Source of the DNA: JADHMP01 sp964386915
GTDB lineage: Bacteria > Bacteroidota > Bacteroidia > Flavobacteriales > Flavobacteriaceae
NCBI GenBank assembly: GCA_964386915.1
Contig: CAYLUQ010000001.1
Location: forward strand, 124,001 to 188,000
Direction: 5' to 3'
DNA length: 64,000 nt
Shown here in pieces: positions 10,402-18,153 of the stretch. The position numbers and the translations under genes are program-made. The first letter of the stretch is position 1, and each line of letters opens with the position of its first letter. Under the pieces are notes generated by a model. The model saw nothing but the letters and a program-made list of their open reading frames with translations, was not told the origin of the DNA and did no database searches.

Positions 10402-12651
10402 ATGGAAAACGAGTTAACAAACGATTTTAATTTTGATTTACCCAAAAACAAAAGCAATGTGATTAAGGTCATTGGAGTTGGTGGTGGCGGTAGCAATGCC
10501 ATAAACTATATGTATAGTCAAGGCATCAAAGGCGTTGATTTTGTAGTGACTAATACCGATGCCCAAGCTTTAACAGAAAGTCCGGTTCCAATAAAAATTC
10601 AATTGGGTGCAAGTCTCACCGAAGGATTAGGAGCAGGAGCCAATCCTGAAATTGGTGCATTGGCAGCACAAGAAAGCAAGGGAGAATTGGAAAACCTTTT
10701 GACAACCAAAACCAAAATGGTGTTTATTACTGCCGGAATGGGTGGAGGCACCGGCACTGGAGCGGCTCCTATCATTGCTAAAATGGCCAAAGATTTAGAC
10801 ATTCTCACCGTTGGAATTGTGACCATGCCCTTTCAGTTTGAAGGTAAAATCAGATTGCAGCAAGCCCAAGAAGGTCTCGAAAAAATAAAGCAGAATGTAG
10901 ATGCTCTAATTGTGATCAACAACAATAAATTGCGCATGGTATATGGCAATCTAGGGTTTAAAGCAGGATTCTCTAAAGCGGATGAAGTATTGGCCACTGC
11001 CGCTCGAGGCATTGCAGAGGTCATCACCCATCACTACACCCAAAACATAGACCTTAAAGATGCCAAAACTGTGTTGACCAATTCTGGTACAGCCATCATG
11101 GGATCGGGGTCAGCTTCTGGATCTAATAGAGCTCAAGAAGCCATTGCCAAAGCACTAGATTCTCCCTTATTGAATGACAATAAAATTACAGGCTGTAAAA
11201 ATGTATTGTTGCTCATTGTTTCCGGCACAGAGGAAATTACAATAGATGAGATAGGTGAAATAAACGACTATATTCAGACAGAGGCAGGCAATCACACCAA
11301 CATTATCATGGGTGTGGGAGAGGATGAAAGTTTAGGAAATGCTGTTGCCGTAACCGTTATTGCGACCGGTTTTGGAGTTGAGCAGCAAATGGAAATTGCG
11401 AATACAGAAGTTAAAAAAATCATCCATACGTTAGAAGATGAACAAAAGGTTGAGCACAACCTAATGGACCAAGAGGAAGCTTTTCAAACACCTATTGAAA
11501 AAGGATTTGGGGCTCCCTTAGAAAACAATTCGGCAAAAGAAGCGAACAGTATGCAGCCCCATACTGAAGATGAACTATTGCACCATGAAATTATGAATAT
11601 GGAGGTGGTGTATGACATAATTGAGGCTGAACCCGTGTCAGAAAAGCAACCCTTAATTGAAAATGAAATTGTTAAAGAACAGGATCCTGCTTTTGTTCAA
11701 AACGAAGAAATTGAAAGCCCTGTTGAAAGTGCAACAAATGAAATAGAGGAAACGGCCGAAGAACTTGTCTTTGAAACTCAAGAAGAAGCTGAGCCTGTTG
11801 AAATGAATCTGGACCTAACTTCTGTTGAGCAAGAATTTGTTGCAGATGAATTTACTTCCCTAGAAAAGGAGGATTTAACCACCTATTTGGAAGAGGAGCC
11901 TTCGGCTGATCAAACAGAGGTTGAAGAAGATTTTTCACTCGCTTTTGAGCCTTCTGACATTGAGCAAATTGAGGAGGAGCTCCAAGACAGCTTAAGCCAG
12001 GAAGAAGAACCAGTTGAGCCGCAAGAATTTATTTTTAATGATGTAACAGCCAGTGAATTGGCAGCAATTGAGGTACATGATGCTGAGGAAGTTTTGAGTG
12101 ATGAGCCTCAAATTGCAATGGATTTTGAAAAACCCTTTGAGGAAGTGTGGACGCCAAAAGAGGTAAACGAACCACAATTAGATTTGGAGCCTGCTGCAAC
12201 CCATCAGTTAGAAAGCGTGGAGGAGCCCTCGGCCAAAGTAGAAACCTTTGACTATGAAGAAGAAACCATAGCTTTTGAGTTGAAAACAGTTGATGCTGAA
12301 GAACAACAACCCGAAGTTTCAGATTCGATTTTTGAAAATGCCACTTTAGCAGAAGCAACCCCTGAAAATTCTATTGAGGCGCAGGCCGATCCCTTTGATC
12401 AGCCCATTAAAGAGTCGTTTGCTAAGAACAATGAAATTAGAAAAGAACAACTAAAGAAATTCAATTATAAGTTTAAACATCAGTTGCAACAAATTGATGA
12501 ATTGGAAAGCAAACCCGCTTTTGAACGCAAAGGACTTGATCTTTCCGAAACAGAAACACCTCCGCCCTCAAGAACCAGTTTGAATGATGGTGATGATGAT
12601 ACGTTGCACTTTCGATCAAACAATTCCTTTTTACACGATAATGTTGATTAA
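10402..12651 (+). CDS. ftsZ: Cell division protein FtsZ with a very long acidic linker
   Basis: Tubulin-like GTPase that forms the Z ring. GVGGGGSNA (residues 26-33), the tubulin signature GGGTGTG (114-120) and the T7 loop NIDLKD (215-220) are intact, so polymerisation-coupled GTP hydrolysis is expected. The globular part ends near residue 330. Some 360 residues of Glu/Asp-rich low-complexity sequence follow (about 331-690, bases ~11390-12480). The tail ends SRTSLNDGDDD...NNSFLHDNVD; the classical IPxFLR-type peptide is absent and the NSFLHDNVD end is, from memory, the flavobacterial form. 749 residues is about twice the E. coli protein. Confidence 0.96.
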   Translation: MENELTNDFNFDLPKNKSNVIKVIGVGGGGSNAINYMYSQGIKGVDFVVTNTDAQALTESPVPIKIQLGASLTEGLGAGANPEIGALAAQESKGELENLLTTKTKMVFITAGMGGGTGTGAAPIIAKMAKDLDILTVGIVTMPFQFEGKIRLQQAQEGLEKIKQNVDALIVINNNKLRMVYGNLGFKAGFSKADEVLATAARGIAEVITHHYTQNIDLKDAKTVLTNSGTAIMGSGSASGSNRAQEAIAKALDSPLLNDNKITGCKNVLLLIVSGTEEITIDEIGEINDYIQTEAGNHTNIIMGVGEDESLGNAVAVTVIATGFGVEQQMEIANTEVKKIIHTLEDEQKVEHNLMDQEEAFQTPIEKGFGAPLENNSAKEANSMQPHTEDELLHHEIMNMEVVYDIIEAEPVSEKQPLIENEIVKEQDPAFVQNEEIESPVESATNEIEETAEELVFETQEEAEPVEMNLDLTSVEQEFVADEFTSLEKEDLTTYLEEEPSADQTEVEEDFSLAFEPSDIEQIEEELQDSLSQEEEPVEPQEFIFNDVTASELAAIEVHDAEEVLSDEPQIAMDFEKPFEEVWTPKEVNEPQLDLEPAATHQLESVEEPSAKVETFDYEEETIAFELKTVDAEEQQPEVSDSIFENATLAEATPENSIEAQADPFDQPIKESFAKNNEIRKEQLKKFNYKFKHQLQQIDELESKPAFERKGLDLSETETPPPSRTSLNDGDDDTLHFRSNNSFLHDNVD

Positions 12652-12687
12652 AAAGGGTGAATAAACTTCAATTTTAACCCAAGTAAA

Positions 12688-13140
12688 ATGTCATTAGAAC
12701 AAAACATCACAACGGCTCTAAAAGAAGCCATGAAGGCTAAAGACAAAGAAGCACTAGATGCCCTCAGAGCCATAAAATCAGCTTTGCTTTTAGCTAAAAC
12801 AGAAACAAAAGACAAGGCCATTACGGAGTTGGATGAAATAAAATTATTGCAAAAATTGGTAAAGCAACGCCAAGAAAGTGCCACCATCTTTAGAGCTCAA
12901 AATCGAGAAGATTTAGCCATGCCCGAAGAGAGTCAAGCAGCTTTAATTCAACAATTTCTTCCAGAACCCCTAGATGAAAATGCCGTTGCTCAAGAAGTTG
13001 AAGCCATTATCACAAAATTGGGTGCTAACTCCATGAAAGATATGGGCAAGGTGATGGGAATGGCCAATGCAAAAATGGCAGGGCGTGTGGATGGAAAAAC
13101 GTTGTCTGCCATAATCAAAAATAAGTTGGGGAGCGCTTAA
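12688..13140 (+). CDS. GatB/YqeY domain protein
   Basis: Small helical protein (150 residues) of the YqeY family, related to the C-terminal tRNA-binding tail of the GatB amidotransferase subunit; its cellular role is not settled. The C-terminal pattern (SMKDMGKVMGMANAKMAGRVDGKTLS) is the family hallmark and binds no known cofactor. It follows ftsZ by 36 bases on the same strand and probably closes the dcw transcript. No strong terminator hairpin is seen after it. Confidence 0.9.
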   Translation: MSLEQNITTALKEAMKAKDKEALDALRAIKSALLLAKTETKDKAITELDEIKLLQKLVKQRQESATIFRAQNREDLAMPEESQAALIQQFLPEPLDENAVAQEVEAIITKLGANSMKDMGKVMGMANAKMAGRVDGKTLSAIIKNKLGSA

Positions 13141-13149
13141 AGCGTTAGA

Positions 13150-13404
13150 TTAAAAAATTTCCCAGTCTTTTTTACCTGTTTCACGTTGAAGTTTAACGTA
13201 TTCGTCCCATTTTTTCATGTCTTCAATATCTGGAAGAACGGGAATGTGCCGATAGGTATCAAATATTTTTTGCTTTTCTTCCTCGGTTAGCATGAGATTT
13301 TCTTGAGGAATTTTATTAAAATAAGCTTCTAAAAACAAAATGGGGTTAGCTTGCACCCGTTTGTATATTTGAAGGAAGAGATCAACTAAGGTTTCTTTAT
13401 CCAT
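13150..13404 (-). CDS. Small conserved-looking protein of unknown function
   Basis: 84 residues, mostly helical and charged, with aromatic residues (MDKETLVDLFLQIYKRVQ...; ...KKDWEIF at the end). No signal peptide, membrane segment or recognised motif. The stop lies nine bases from the yqeY stop, so the two genes converge with no visible terminator. Codon use and a tidy ATG start (cat at 13402-13404) support a real gene. I do not recognise a family. Confidence 0.6.
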   Translation of the reverse strand: MDKETLVDLFLQIYKRVQANPILFLEAYFNKIPQENLMLTEEEKQKIFDTYRHIPVLPDIEDMKKWDEYVKLQRETGKKDWEIF

Positions 13405-13476
13405 GATTTACAACTTTTATTGTCTAGGTAGAAAAAGGTAAATTCTTGAAAGTAGGGGGTAGGCCTAAAAAAAATA

Positions 13477-13698
13477 TTATTCAATTTCCTTAAAAAAATC
13501 AGATAGCGAAATGCCAAGTCCATAACAAACCTTGCTTAAAACTAGTATTGATATGTTTACATTACCTTTTTCTATTTGCGATGCATATTTTCTATCGATA
13601 CCGACTTTATAGGCCAATTTCTCTTAACTTAATCCCAATTGTAACCTCTTCTCCTTTATTTTCATTGCAATATTTTGAAGCAACGTTTCATTTCTCAT
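13477..13698 (-). pseudogene. XRE/Cro-CI family transcriptional regulator, interrupted by a nonsense codon
   Basis: Reading the minus strand from the ATG at 13698 gives a complete small helix-turn-helix protein of 73 codons. It opens MRNETLLQNIAMKIKEKR, then LGLS-stop-EKLAYKVGID, RKYASQIEKG, and ends SLSDFFKEIE. The in-frame TAA at 13624-13626 is codon 25, exactly where family members have the Gln of LSQEKLA; CAA to TAA is a single base change. Everything after the stop still reads as a normal XRE domain, so the break looks recent (or is a sequence error). Size and pattern resemble phage repressors or the controller proteins of restriction-modification systems. No partner gene remains. Confidence 0.8.
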
Positions 13699-13745
13699 CT
13701 ACTATGATTAAAAAACTAAATTAGAAAAAGAATAACATTAAAGCG

Positions 13746-13784
13746 CTGTATCATAATACGGTACAGTAAACTACCCCGTATTAT
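13746..13784. promoter_or_regulatory. Palindromic operator-like site upstream of the broken XRE regulator
   Basis: Two nested symmetries lie 48-86 bases upstream of the regulator's start. ATAATACGG (13753-13761) and CCGTATTAT (13776-13784) are perfect 9-bp inverted arms separated by 14 bases. CTGTATC (13746-13752) and GGTACAG (13760-13766) form a second 7-bp arm pair with one mismatch. Dimeric XRE regulators commonly bind such sites next to their own promoter, so autoregulation is the natural reading. Function is inferred. Confidence 0.5.
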
Positions 13785-13908
13785 ACTACCCAAGCAATTA
13801 AATCTGAAGCTATATAGTTTGTAAAGACAACAACAAGCACGGAACTTTCAACTAAAATCAAAAAGGCATTTAACTGCTTATTTAGGTGATGTATACCGTT
13901 TTTTGTAG

Positions 13909-13982
13909 TGACCCAGGGAGGATTCGAACCCCCAACCCTCAGAGCCGAAATCTGATATTCTATCCAGTTGAACTACTGGGCC
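13909..13982 (-). tRNA. tRNA-Arg (anticodon UCG)
   Basis: 74 nt on the minus strand. The acceptor arms GGCCCAG and CTGGGTC pair (one G-U), the D arm is GTTC...GAAT, and the anticodon arm TCAGA/TCTGA closes a seven-base loop TTTCGGC, giving anticodon TCG that reads the Arg codon CGA. The T arm GGGGG/CCTCC encloses TTCGAAT. The discriminator base is A; CCA is not encoded. The 3' end points toward the broken regulator. Confidence 0.95.
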
Positions 13983-14158
13983 AATATGCTTGCAAAAAGA
14001 TAAATTTATTCAAAAAAAATGAAGCGCTATCTTAGTTCAACAAATGTAAATTTTATTTTTTATTTATTTCTGCTCTCAAGCCGCTACTTTTTTCTTTTAA
14101 GAAAATTTTAAAAAGTAATTTAATTAAAAATTTTATATATTTATTTAAAATATTTATA
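13983..14158. other. AT-rich spacer, nothing recognised
   Basis: About 175 bases of very AT-rich sequence between tRNA-Arg and a small membrane-protein gene. It must hold the tRNA promoter; TATCTTTT (minus strand, 13995-14002) is the nearest match to the TAnnTTTG element but lacks a properly spaced -33 box. No ORF of note and no repeat found. Confidence 0.4.
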
Positions 14159-14338
14159 GTGAGCAATATTTTAATAGTACTAATTTGTATGGGTGTTCTT
14201 GTTGGAGGAGTGATTCTATACGCTGTTATTTCTACTGCTACTGGAATGGAAGAAGACGAAAACCAAAACTATATTCCAGATTGGATTGAAAAAAGATTTC
14301 CTTCTATCTTCAAGTCTGGAAAAGATTTGAAAGACTAG
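14159..14338 (+). CDS. Small single-pass membrane protein of unknown function (59 aa)
   Basis: A GTG start at 14159 opens a 59-codon frame ending in TAG at 14336-14338. Residues ~4-26 form one hydrophobic helix (NILIVLICMGVLVGGVILYA), followed by an acidic stretch (MEEDENQNYIPDW) and a basic tail (KRFPSIFKSGKDLKD). The N-terminus is almost uncharged and the tail is probably cytoplasmic. It stands alone on the plus strand; the next gene converges on it. I do not recognise a family. The start could differ because no ribosome binding site is evident. Confidence 0.55.
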   Translation: MSNILIVLICMGVLVGGVILYAVISTATGMEEDENQNYIPDWIEKRFPSIFKSGKDLKD

Positions 14339-14346
14339 CTTTTTGC

Positions 14347-14988
14347 TTATCTAAAGTCTTGTCCATATTTTTCTTGTAGTTCTTTTAGAAAAGGCGTAGC
14401 TATTTCCTTTTGTTTAAGAACCACTAATCGTTCTATTTGTTCAACAGGTTCAAAAACTTTTAAAAGTTCCTGATAGTGTGGTCGTTCAAAATCATGCACC
14501 AAAACAAAATCTTTAGGGCTTAGATGTTGAACTAATTCTAAGGCAGTGGCCACTCTACACCGACCATCAATAAACACCACACAATAAGGATTTTCTTTTA
14601 AGGGAAAATGCTTATTCAGAGCTTTTGTTATCATTTCAGCCTTAGCAGGAGTTTCCTGAGCCGGAAATCCAAATTTGACCACCTCACCAACCTGGAGGTG
14701 TTCTACTCGCCGCTGTCTAAGAAGTCCATTCATATAGTCCACAAAATTGGCGTCGGTTTCATAGGCATAATAGGATAATTCTAATTGATCTGCTAGTATA
14801 GTGCTTCCACCAGAACCCGATTCTAAATAGAGTGCTTTGGAATGTTGGCGTAAAAAACTTTTAAAAAAAACATATTCTGAAAAAAGCATACGAGGAACCA
14901 TTAAAGTATAATCCCAGCGATGAATTCCAATTTTATTGCAATACTTTTTGGTATATTTTTTTAAATAGAAAATGATTTTTGCTGTCAT
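14347..14988 (-). CDS. SAM-dependent methyltransferase-like protein
   Basis: 213 residues, cytoplasmic. LYLESGSGGSTILA (residues ~53-66) resembles methyltransferase motif I, YYAYETDANFVDYM the following acidic motif II, and VVFIDGRCRVATAL (~137-150) the strand with an Asp that ends the fold core. Proteins with this ESGSGGST/IDGR pattern often sit near surface-polysaccharide genes; none is near here. Substrate unknown. A sugar- or peptide-modifying enzyme is possible, but catalytic activity is not certain from motifs alone. Confidence 0.6.
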   Translation of the reverse strand: MTAKIIFYLKKYTKKYCNKIGIHRWDYTLMVPRMLFSEYVFFKSFLRQHSKALYLESGSGGSTILADQLELSYYAYETDANFVDYMNGLLRQRRVEHLQVGEVVKFGFPAQETPAKAEMITKALNKHFPLKENPYCVVFIDGRCRVATALELVQHLSPKDFVLVHDFERPHYQELLKVFEPVEQIERLVVLKQKEIATPFLKELQEKYGQDFR

Positions 14989-15078
14989 AATTCAAAAATA
15001 AAAGTTTGGGTTAAAAACTCTGTTAATATCAATCCTTTTTTATGATCAAATTGCCCTAAACTTTTCTAATAAAATTCC

Positions 15079-15086
15079 TATTTTTG
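15079..15086 (+). promoter_or_regulatory. Putative -7 element of the ompA-like gene
   Basis: TATTTTTG matches the Bacteroidota TAnnTTTG element and lies about 45 bases before the ATG at 15132. No TTTG sits at the ideal -33 spacing. Confidence 0.5.
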
Positions 15087-15131
15087 GTTTGATGGTTTGT
15101 CCTCAATTGAATCTTGAAACCTTTTTAAATT

Positions 15132-16520
15132 ATGCCTAAAAGTCTTCGTCTATTCATCCTACTAGTATTCATAAGTTTCACCAGCAGCTTTTCTCAAACA
15201 GAAGACAATCCTTGGAGCGTAAGTTTAGGAACCAGTATGCTAGATGTTTATCCCACTGGTTTGAATGAAAATAGCCCCTTTGGTAAACAAGGGGCCTTAT
15301 TTGAGTCCTTTTTTAATATTAAAGACCATTGGAATATTGGGGGACCAAATTTGTCGGCTTCCCGCTTTATAGGTTATGGATTTTCATTAGGTGTAAAATT
15401 TTCGTTCAACACCATAGATAAAGTAGAAGGTAGTCCCGAAATAAAATATGCCTACTATAACGCAGATGGATTTTTGAAATGGTCTCCCCTTAAAACCATA
15501 ATAAAGCCCTTTTTATCGGGTGGATATGGGTATTCTAACATAGATATACAGCCCAATAACAGTGATTTATTTTTGTCCAAAAATGTAGCTAAAACACTTT
15601 TTGGGGGATTGGGACTACTCTATAGCATTAGTGATAAAGTTGATTTTTCAGTTCAATCTACATTTCGAAATACTTCAGAAACTTATGGGACAGACCACTT
15701 TGAGCATATAGTAAGTGCCCATTATAATTTTGGAAGCCTGGATTCGGATGGAGACGGCATTCCCGATAAGAAAGACGATTGTCCTGACGTGCCAGGTTTA
15801 AAAGAGTTTAACGGTTGTCCCGATACAGATGGCGATGGTATTATTGATAGTCTAGATAACTGTCCTGAGGTGCCAGGAACGGAAGCCCTAAAGGGCTGTC
15901 CAGACACAGATGGTGACGGCGTGCCAGATCCAGATGATGTATGTCCTGAAGTGGCAGGTCCACCGGCGCTAAGAGGTTGCCCAGATTCAGATAAAGATGG
16001 CGTTATTGATCCAGAAGATGAATGTCCTAAAGTTGTAGGACCCAAAGATAACAAAGGATGCCCTTGGCCTGATGCTGATGGCGATGGGGTGCCTGACGCT
16101 CAAGACGATTGTATCAACGAGGCGGGATCTTCTTCTAATAACGGCTGTCCAGAAATTGCTAGTGAGGTGCTAGATCAATTGAATAAAATAGGTTCTAATA
16201 TTTGGTTTATTGTAGACAGCGATCGGTTGATTGGTAGAAAAACATTTGCCACTCTTAATGAAATTGTATTGATTCTAAGAGCAAATCCTAATGGTATTGT
16301 CAATATAGAAGGCTATGCCTCTAGTGAGGGCACAGAAGAATACAATCAACAACTTTCTTTACGTCGTGCGGAAAGTGTACGCCGTTATCTCATACGAAAA
16401 GGGATTGTAGCCGAAAGAATCATAGCTTCTGGCTTTGGAGAAAATGAACCCATTGCCGATAACGCTACCGCAAAAGGAAGAGCTGAAAACAGACGTGTTC
16501 AGTTTAAGGCAAAACTTTAA
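15132..16520 (+). CDS. OmpA-family outer-membrane protein with thrombospondin type 3 repeats
   Basis: Secreted protein (signal peptide residues 1-21, ending SSFSQ) with three parts: a ~180-residue beta-barrel-like N-terminal domain; five Ca-binding thrombospondin type 3 repeats of about 29 residues (DxDGDGIxDxxDxCP patterns, bases ~15738-16146); and a C-terminal OmpA peptidoglycan-binding domain ([42 protein letters not shown]). It should link the outer membrane to the cell wall, with the repeats as a Ca-stiffened spacer. The stop TAA shares bases TTAA with the stop of the convergent rpe. Confidence 0.9.
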   Translation: MPKSLRLFILLVFISFTSSFSQTEDNPWSVSLGTSMLDVYPTGLNENSPFGKQGALFESFFNIKDHWNIGGPNLSASRFIGYGFSLGVKFSFNTIDKVEGSPEIKYAYYNADGFLKWSPLKTIIKPFLSGGYGYSNIDIQPNNSDLFLSKNVAKTLFGGLGLLYSISDKVDFSVQSTFRNTSETYGTDHFEHIVSAHYNFGSLDSDGDGIPDKKDDCPDVPGLKEFNGCPDTDGDGIIDSLDNCPEVPGTEALKGCPDTDGDGVPDPDDVCPEVAGPPALRGCPDSDKDGVIDPEDECPKVVGPKDNKGCPWPDADGDGVPDAQDDCINEAGSSSNNGCPEIASEVLDQLNKIGSNIWFIVDSDRLIGRKTFATLNEIVLILRANPNGIVNIEGYASSEGTEEYNQQLSLRRAESVRRYLIRKGIVAERIIASGFGENEPIADNATAKGRAENRRVQFKAKL

Positions 16521-17164
16521 AAGGATTTCAAAACCTCAATAGTAGCGAGAGGGTCTTCTGCACCAAAAACATGACTTCCAGCCACCAAAACATCGGCTCC
16601 ACAGTCGAGTAGTTGTTTGGCATTAGCCTCTGTAACACCGCCATCGATTTCTATGAGGGCTTTGCTGTTAGATTGCTTTAAAAGTTCTTTTAAAGCTGAT
16701 ATCCGTTCGTAGGTTTTGGGAATAAATTTTTGTCCTCCAAATCCAGGATTTACACTCATCAAACACACTAAATCAAGTTCTGCTGCAAGGGGTTCTACAT
16801 GAGCAATAGGGGTGTGGGGATTTAGGGCAACTCCTGCTTTAACACCAAGTGATTTTATAGCTTGAAGCGTTCTGTGTAAATGCACACAAGCTTCATAATG
16901 CACCGTTATGATATGAGCACCAAGGGCGGCAAAAGTCTCTAAATAGCGATCGGGATCTACTATCATTAAATGGACATCTAAAGGTTTTTGTGCATAATTT
17001 TGAATGTGTTTTAGCACTGGCATCCCAAAGGATATGTTGGGCACAAAGACACCATCCATAATATCAATGTGAAACCAATCGGCTGCACTTTTGTTGAGCA
17101 TTAAACAATCACGCTCAAGATTCCCAAAATCGGCAGCTAAAAGGGAAGGTGCTAAGATGGCCAT
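16517..17164 (-). CDS. rpe: Ribulose-phosphate 3-epimerase
   Basis: Pentose phosphate enzyme interconverting ribulose 5-phosphate and xylulose 5-phosphate. Metal-ligand and catalytic motifs are in order: [39 protein letters not shown] and EIDGGV. 215 residues, standard for the TIM-barrel family. It lies downstream of sigA on the same strand but beyond a terminator, so it has its own promoter (-7 at 17180-17187). Confidence 0.96.
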   Translation of the reverse strand: MAILAPSLLAADFGNLERDCLMLNKSAADWFHIDIMDGVFVPNISFGMPVLKHIQNYAQKPLDVHLMIVDPDRYLETFAALGAHIITVHYEACVHLHRTLQAIKSLGVKAGVALNPHTPIAHVEPLAAELDLVCLMSVNPGFGGQKFIPKTYERISALKELLKQSNSKALIEIDGGVTEANAKQLLDCGADVLVAGSHVFGAEDPLATIEVLKSF

Positions 17165-17179
17165 AACCTAAAATTTTGT

Positions 17180-17187
17180 CAAAAATA
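17180..17187 (-). promoter_or_regulatory. Putative -7 element of rpe
   Basis: TATTTTTG on the minus strand, 15 bases upstream of the rpe ATG, just after the sigA terminator. It would give a leader of only about ten bases. Confidence 0.5.
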
Positions 17188-17189
17188 CG

Positions 17190-17217
17190 ACAAAAAAAAG
17201 CAACCCGAAGGTTGCTT
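17190..17217 (-). terminator. Intrinsic terminator of sigA
   Basis: On the minus strand AAGCAACC pairs with GGTTGCTT around a TTCG tetraloop (17198-17217), followed by a run of T (17192-17199). It begins six bases after the sigA stop codon. UUCG loops are the most stable tetraloops. Confidence 0.88.
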
Positions 17218-17222
17218 GTTTT

Positions 17223-18086
17223 TTAACCGAGATAGGTTTTAAGAATTTTACTTCTTGAAGTATGTTTCAGTCGGCGAATGGCTTTTTCTTTGATTTGTCT
17301 CACTCGCTCGCGGGTCAAGTCAAAGGTTTCACCAATTTCTTCTAGGGTCATAGCGTGTTGATTGCCTAAACCAAAATAGAGCCTAACCACATCGGCTTCA
17401 CGGGGTGTGAGTGTCTCTAAAGCGCGTTCAATCTCCGTGCGCAACGATTCGTGCAAAAGGGTTTTGTCTGGATTAGGAGACTCACCGCTATTAAGTACGT
17501 CATATAAATTAGAATCTTCACCTTCAACCAAAGGGGCGTCCATAGAAACGTGTCTGCCAGAATTTTTTAAAGATTCCTTCACATCGTTAATGGTCATGTC
17601 TAGCTCTTTGGCAATTTCTTCTGCAGAAGGAGCGCGTTCATGAGCTTGCTCAAGAAAAGCGTAGGTCTTGTTGATTTTGTTAATCGAACCAATTTTATTG
17701 AGCGGCAAGCGAACAATTCTAGATTGTTCGGCTAGCGCCTGCAAAATAGACTGGCGAATCCACCAAACCGCATAGGAAATAAATTTAAACCCTCGCGTTT
17801 CATCAAAGCGTTGTGCCGCTTTAATCAAGCCCAGATTTCCTTCGTTTATCAAGTCGGGGAGGGTGAGTCCCTGGTTTTGATATTGTTTAGCTACAGAAAC
17901 CACAAAGCGTAAATTAGCTTTGGTGAGCTTTTCTAATGCAATTTGATCACCCGCTTTGATGCGTTGTGCCAATTCCACTTCTTCTTCGGCTGTGATCAAA
18001 TCAACTTTGCCAATTTCTTGAAGGTATTTGTCTAAGGAGGCGGTCTCACGATTAGTGACCTGTTTGGTAATTTTTAATTGTCTCAT
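17223..18086 (-). CDS. rpoD: Primary sigma-70 factor, short Bacteroidota form
   Basis: RNA polymerase sigma subunit for housekeeping promoters. At 287 residues it lacks region 1.1 and the large non-conserved insert. It starts at region 1.2 ([20 protein letters not shown]) and contains region 2 ([44 protein letters not shown]), region 3, and the region 4 helix-turn-helix ([22 protein letters not shown]). Factors of this type recognise TTTG/TAnnTTTG rather than TTGACA/TATAAT, which agrees with the promoters seen in this window. An inverted repeat sits in its leader (18107-18123). Confidence 0.95.
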   Translation of the reverse strand: MRQLKITKQVTNRETASLDKYLQEIGKVDLITAEEEVELAQRIKAGDQIALEKLTKANLRFVVSVAKQYQNQGLTLPDLINEGNLGLIKAAQRFDETRGFKFISYAVWWIRQSILQALAEQSRIVRLPLNKIGSINKINKTYAFLEQAHERAPSAEEIAKELDMTINDVKESLKNSGRHVSMDAPLVEGEDSNLYDVLNSGESPNPDKTLLHESLRTEIERALETLTPREADVVRLYFGLGNQHAMTLEEIGETFDLTRERVRQIKEKAIRRLKHTSRSKILKTYLG

Positions 18087-18106
18087 TAACGGATAATACT
18101 ATTTAG

Positions 18107-18123
18107 CGTATAATCTTTATACG
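18107..18123. repeat. Inverted repeat in the sigA leader
   Basis: CGTATAA (18107-18113) and TTATACG (18117-18123) are perfect 7-bp arms around a 3-base loop, 21 bases upstream of the sigA ATG. There is no T run, so it is not a terminator. It could be an operator or a leader hairpin. Confidence 0.45.
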
Positions 18124-18153
18124 TTGAAAATTAAAAAAAGTTACACTTTAGGC

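Noticed and set aside
12035..12358. 107-codon minus-strand frame opposite the ftsZ linker
   Set aside because: Arises from the GAA/GAG-rich linker read backwards (Leu/Phe/Gln-rich); no support as a gene.
13909..13982. Attachment-site duplication of the tRNA-Arg 3' end
   Set aside because: I looked for a second copy of the T-arm/acceptor sequence between 13405 and 13909 and around 14000-15000 and saw none, so integration at this tRNA is not shown.
15722..16054. 110-codon minus-strand frame with Ser/Gly/Pro repeats
   Set aside because: Shadow of the thrombospondin type 3 repeats of the OmpA-like gene.
15738..16146. Periodic repeats as a possible CRISPR array
   Set aside because: The period is in frame and encodes Ca-binding protein repeats; there are no unique spacers between identical repeats and no cas genes.
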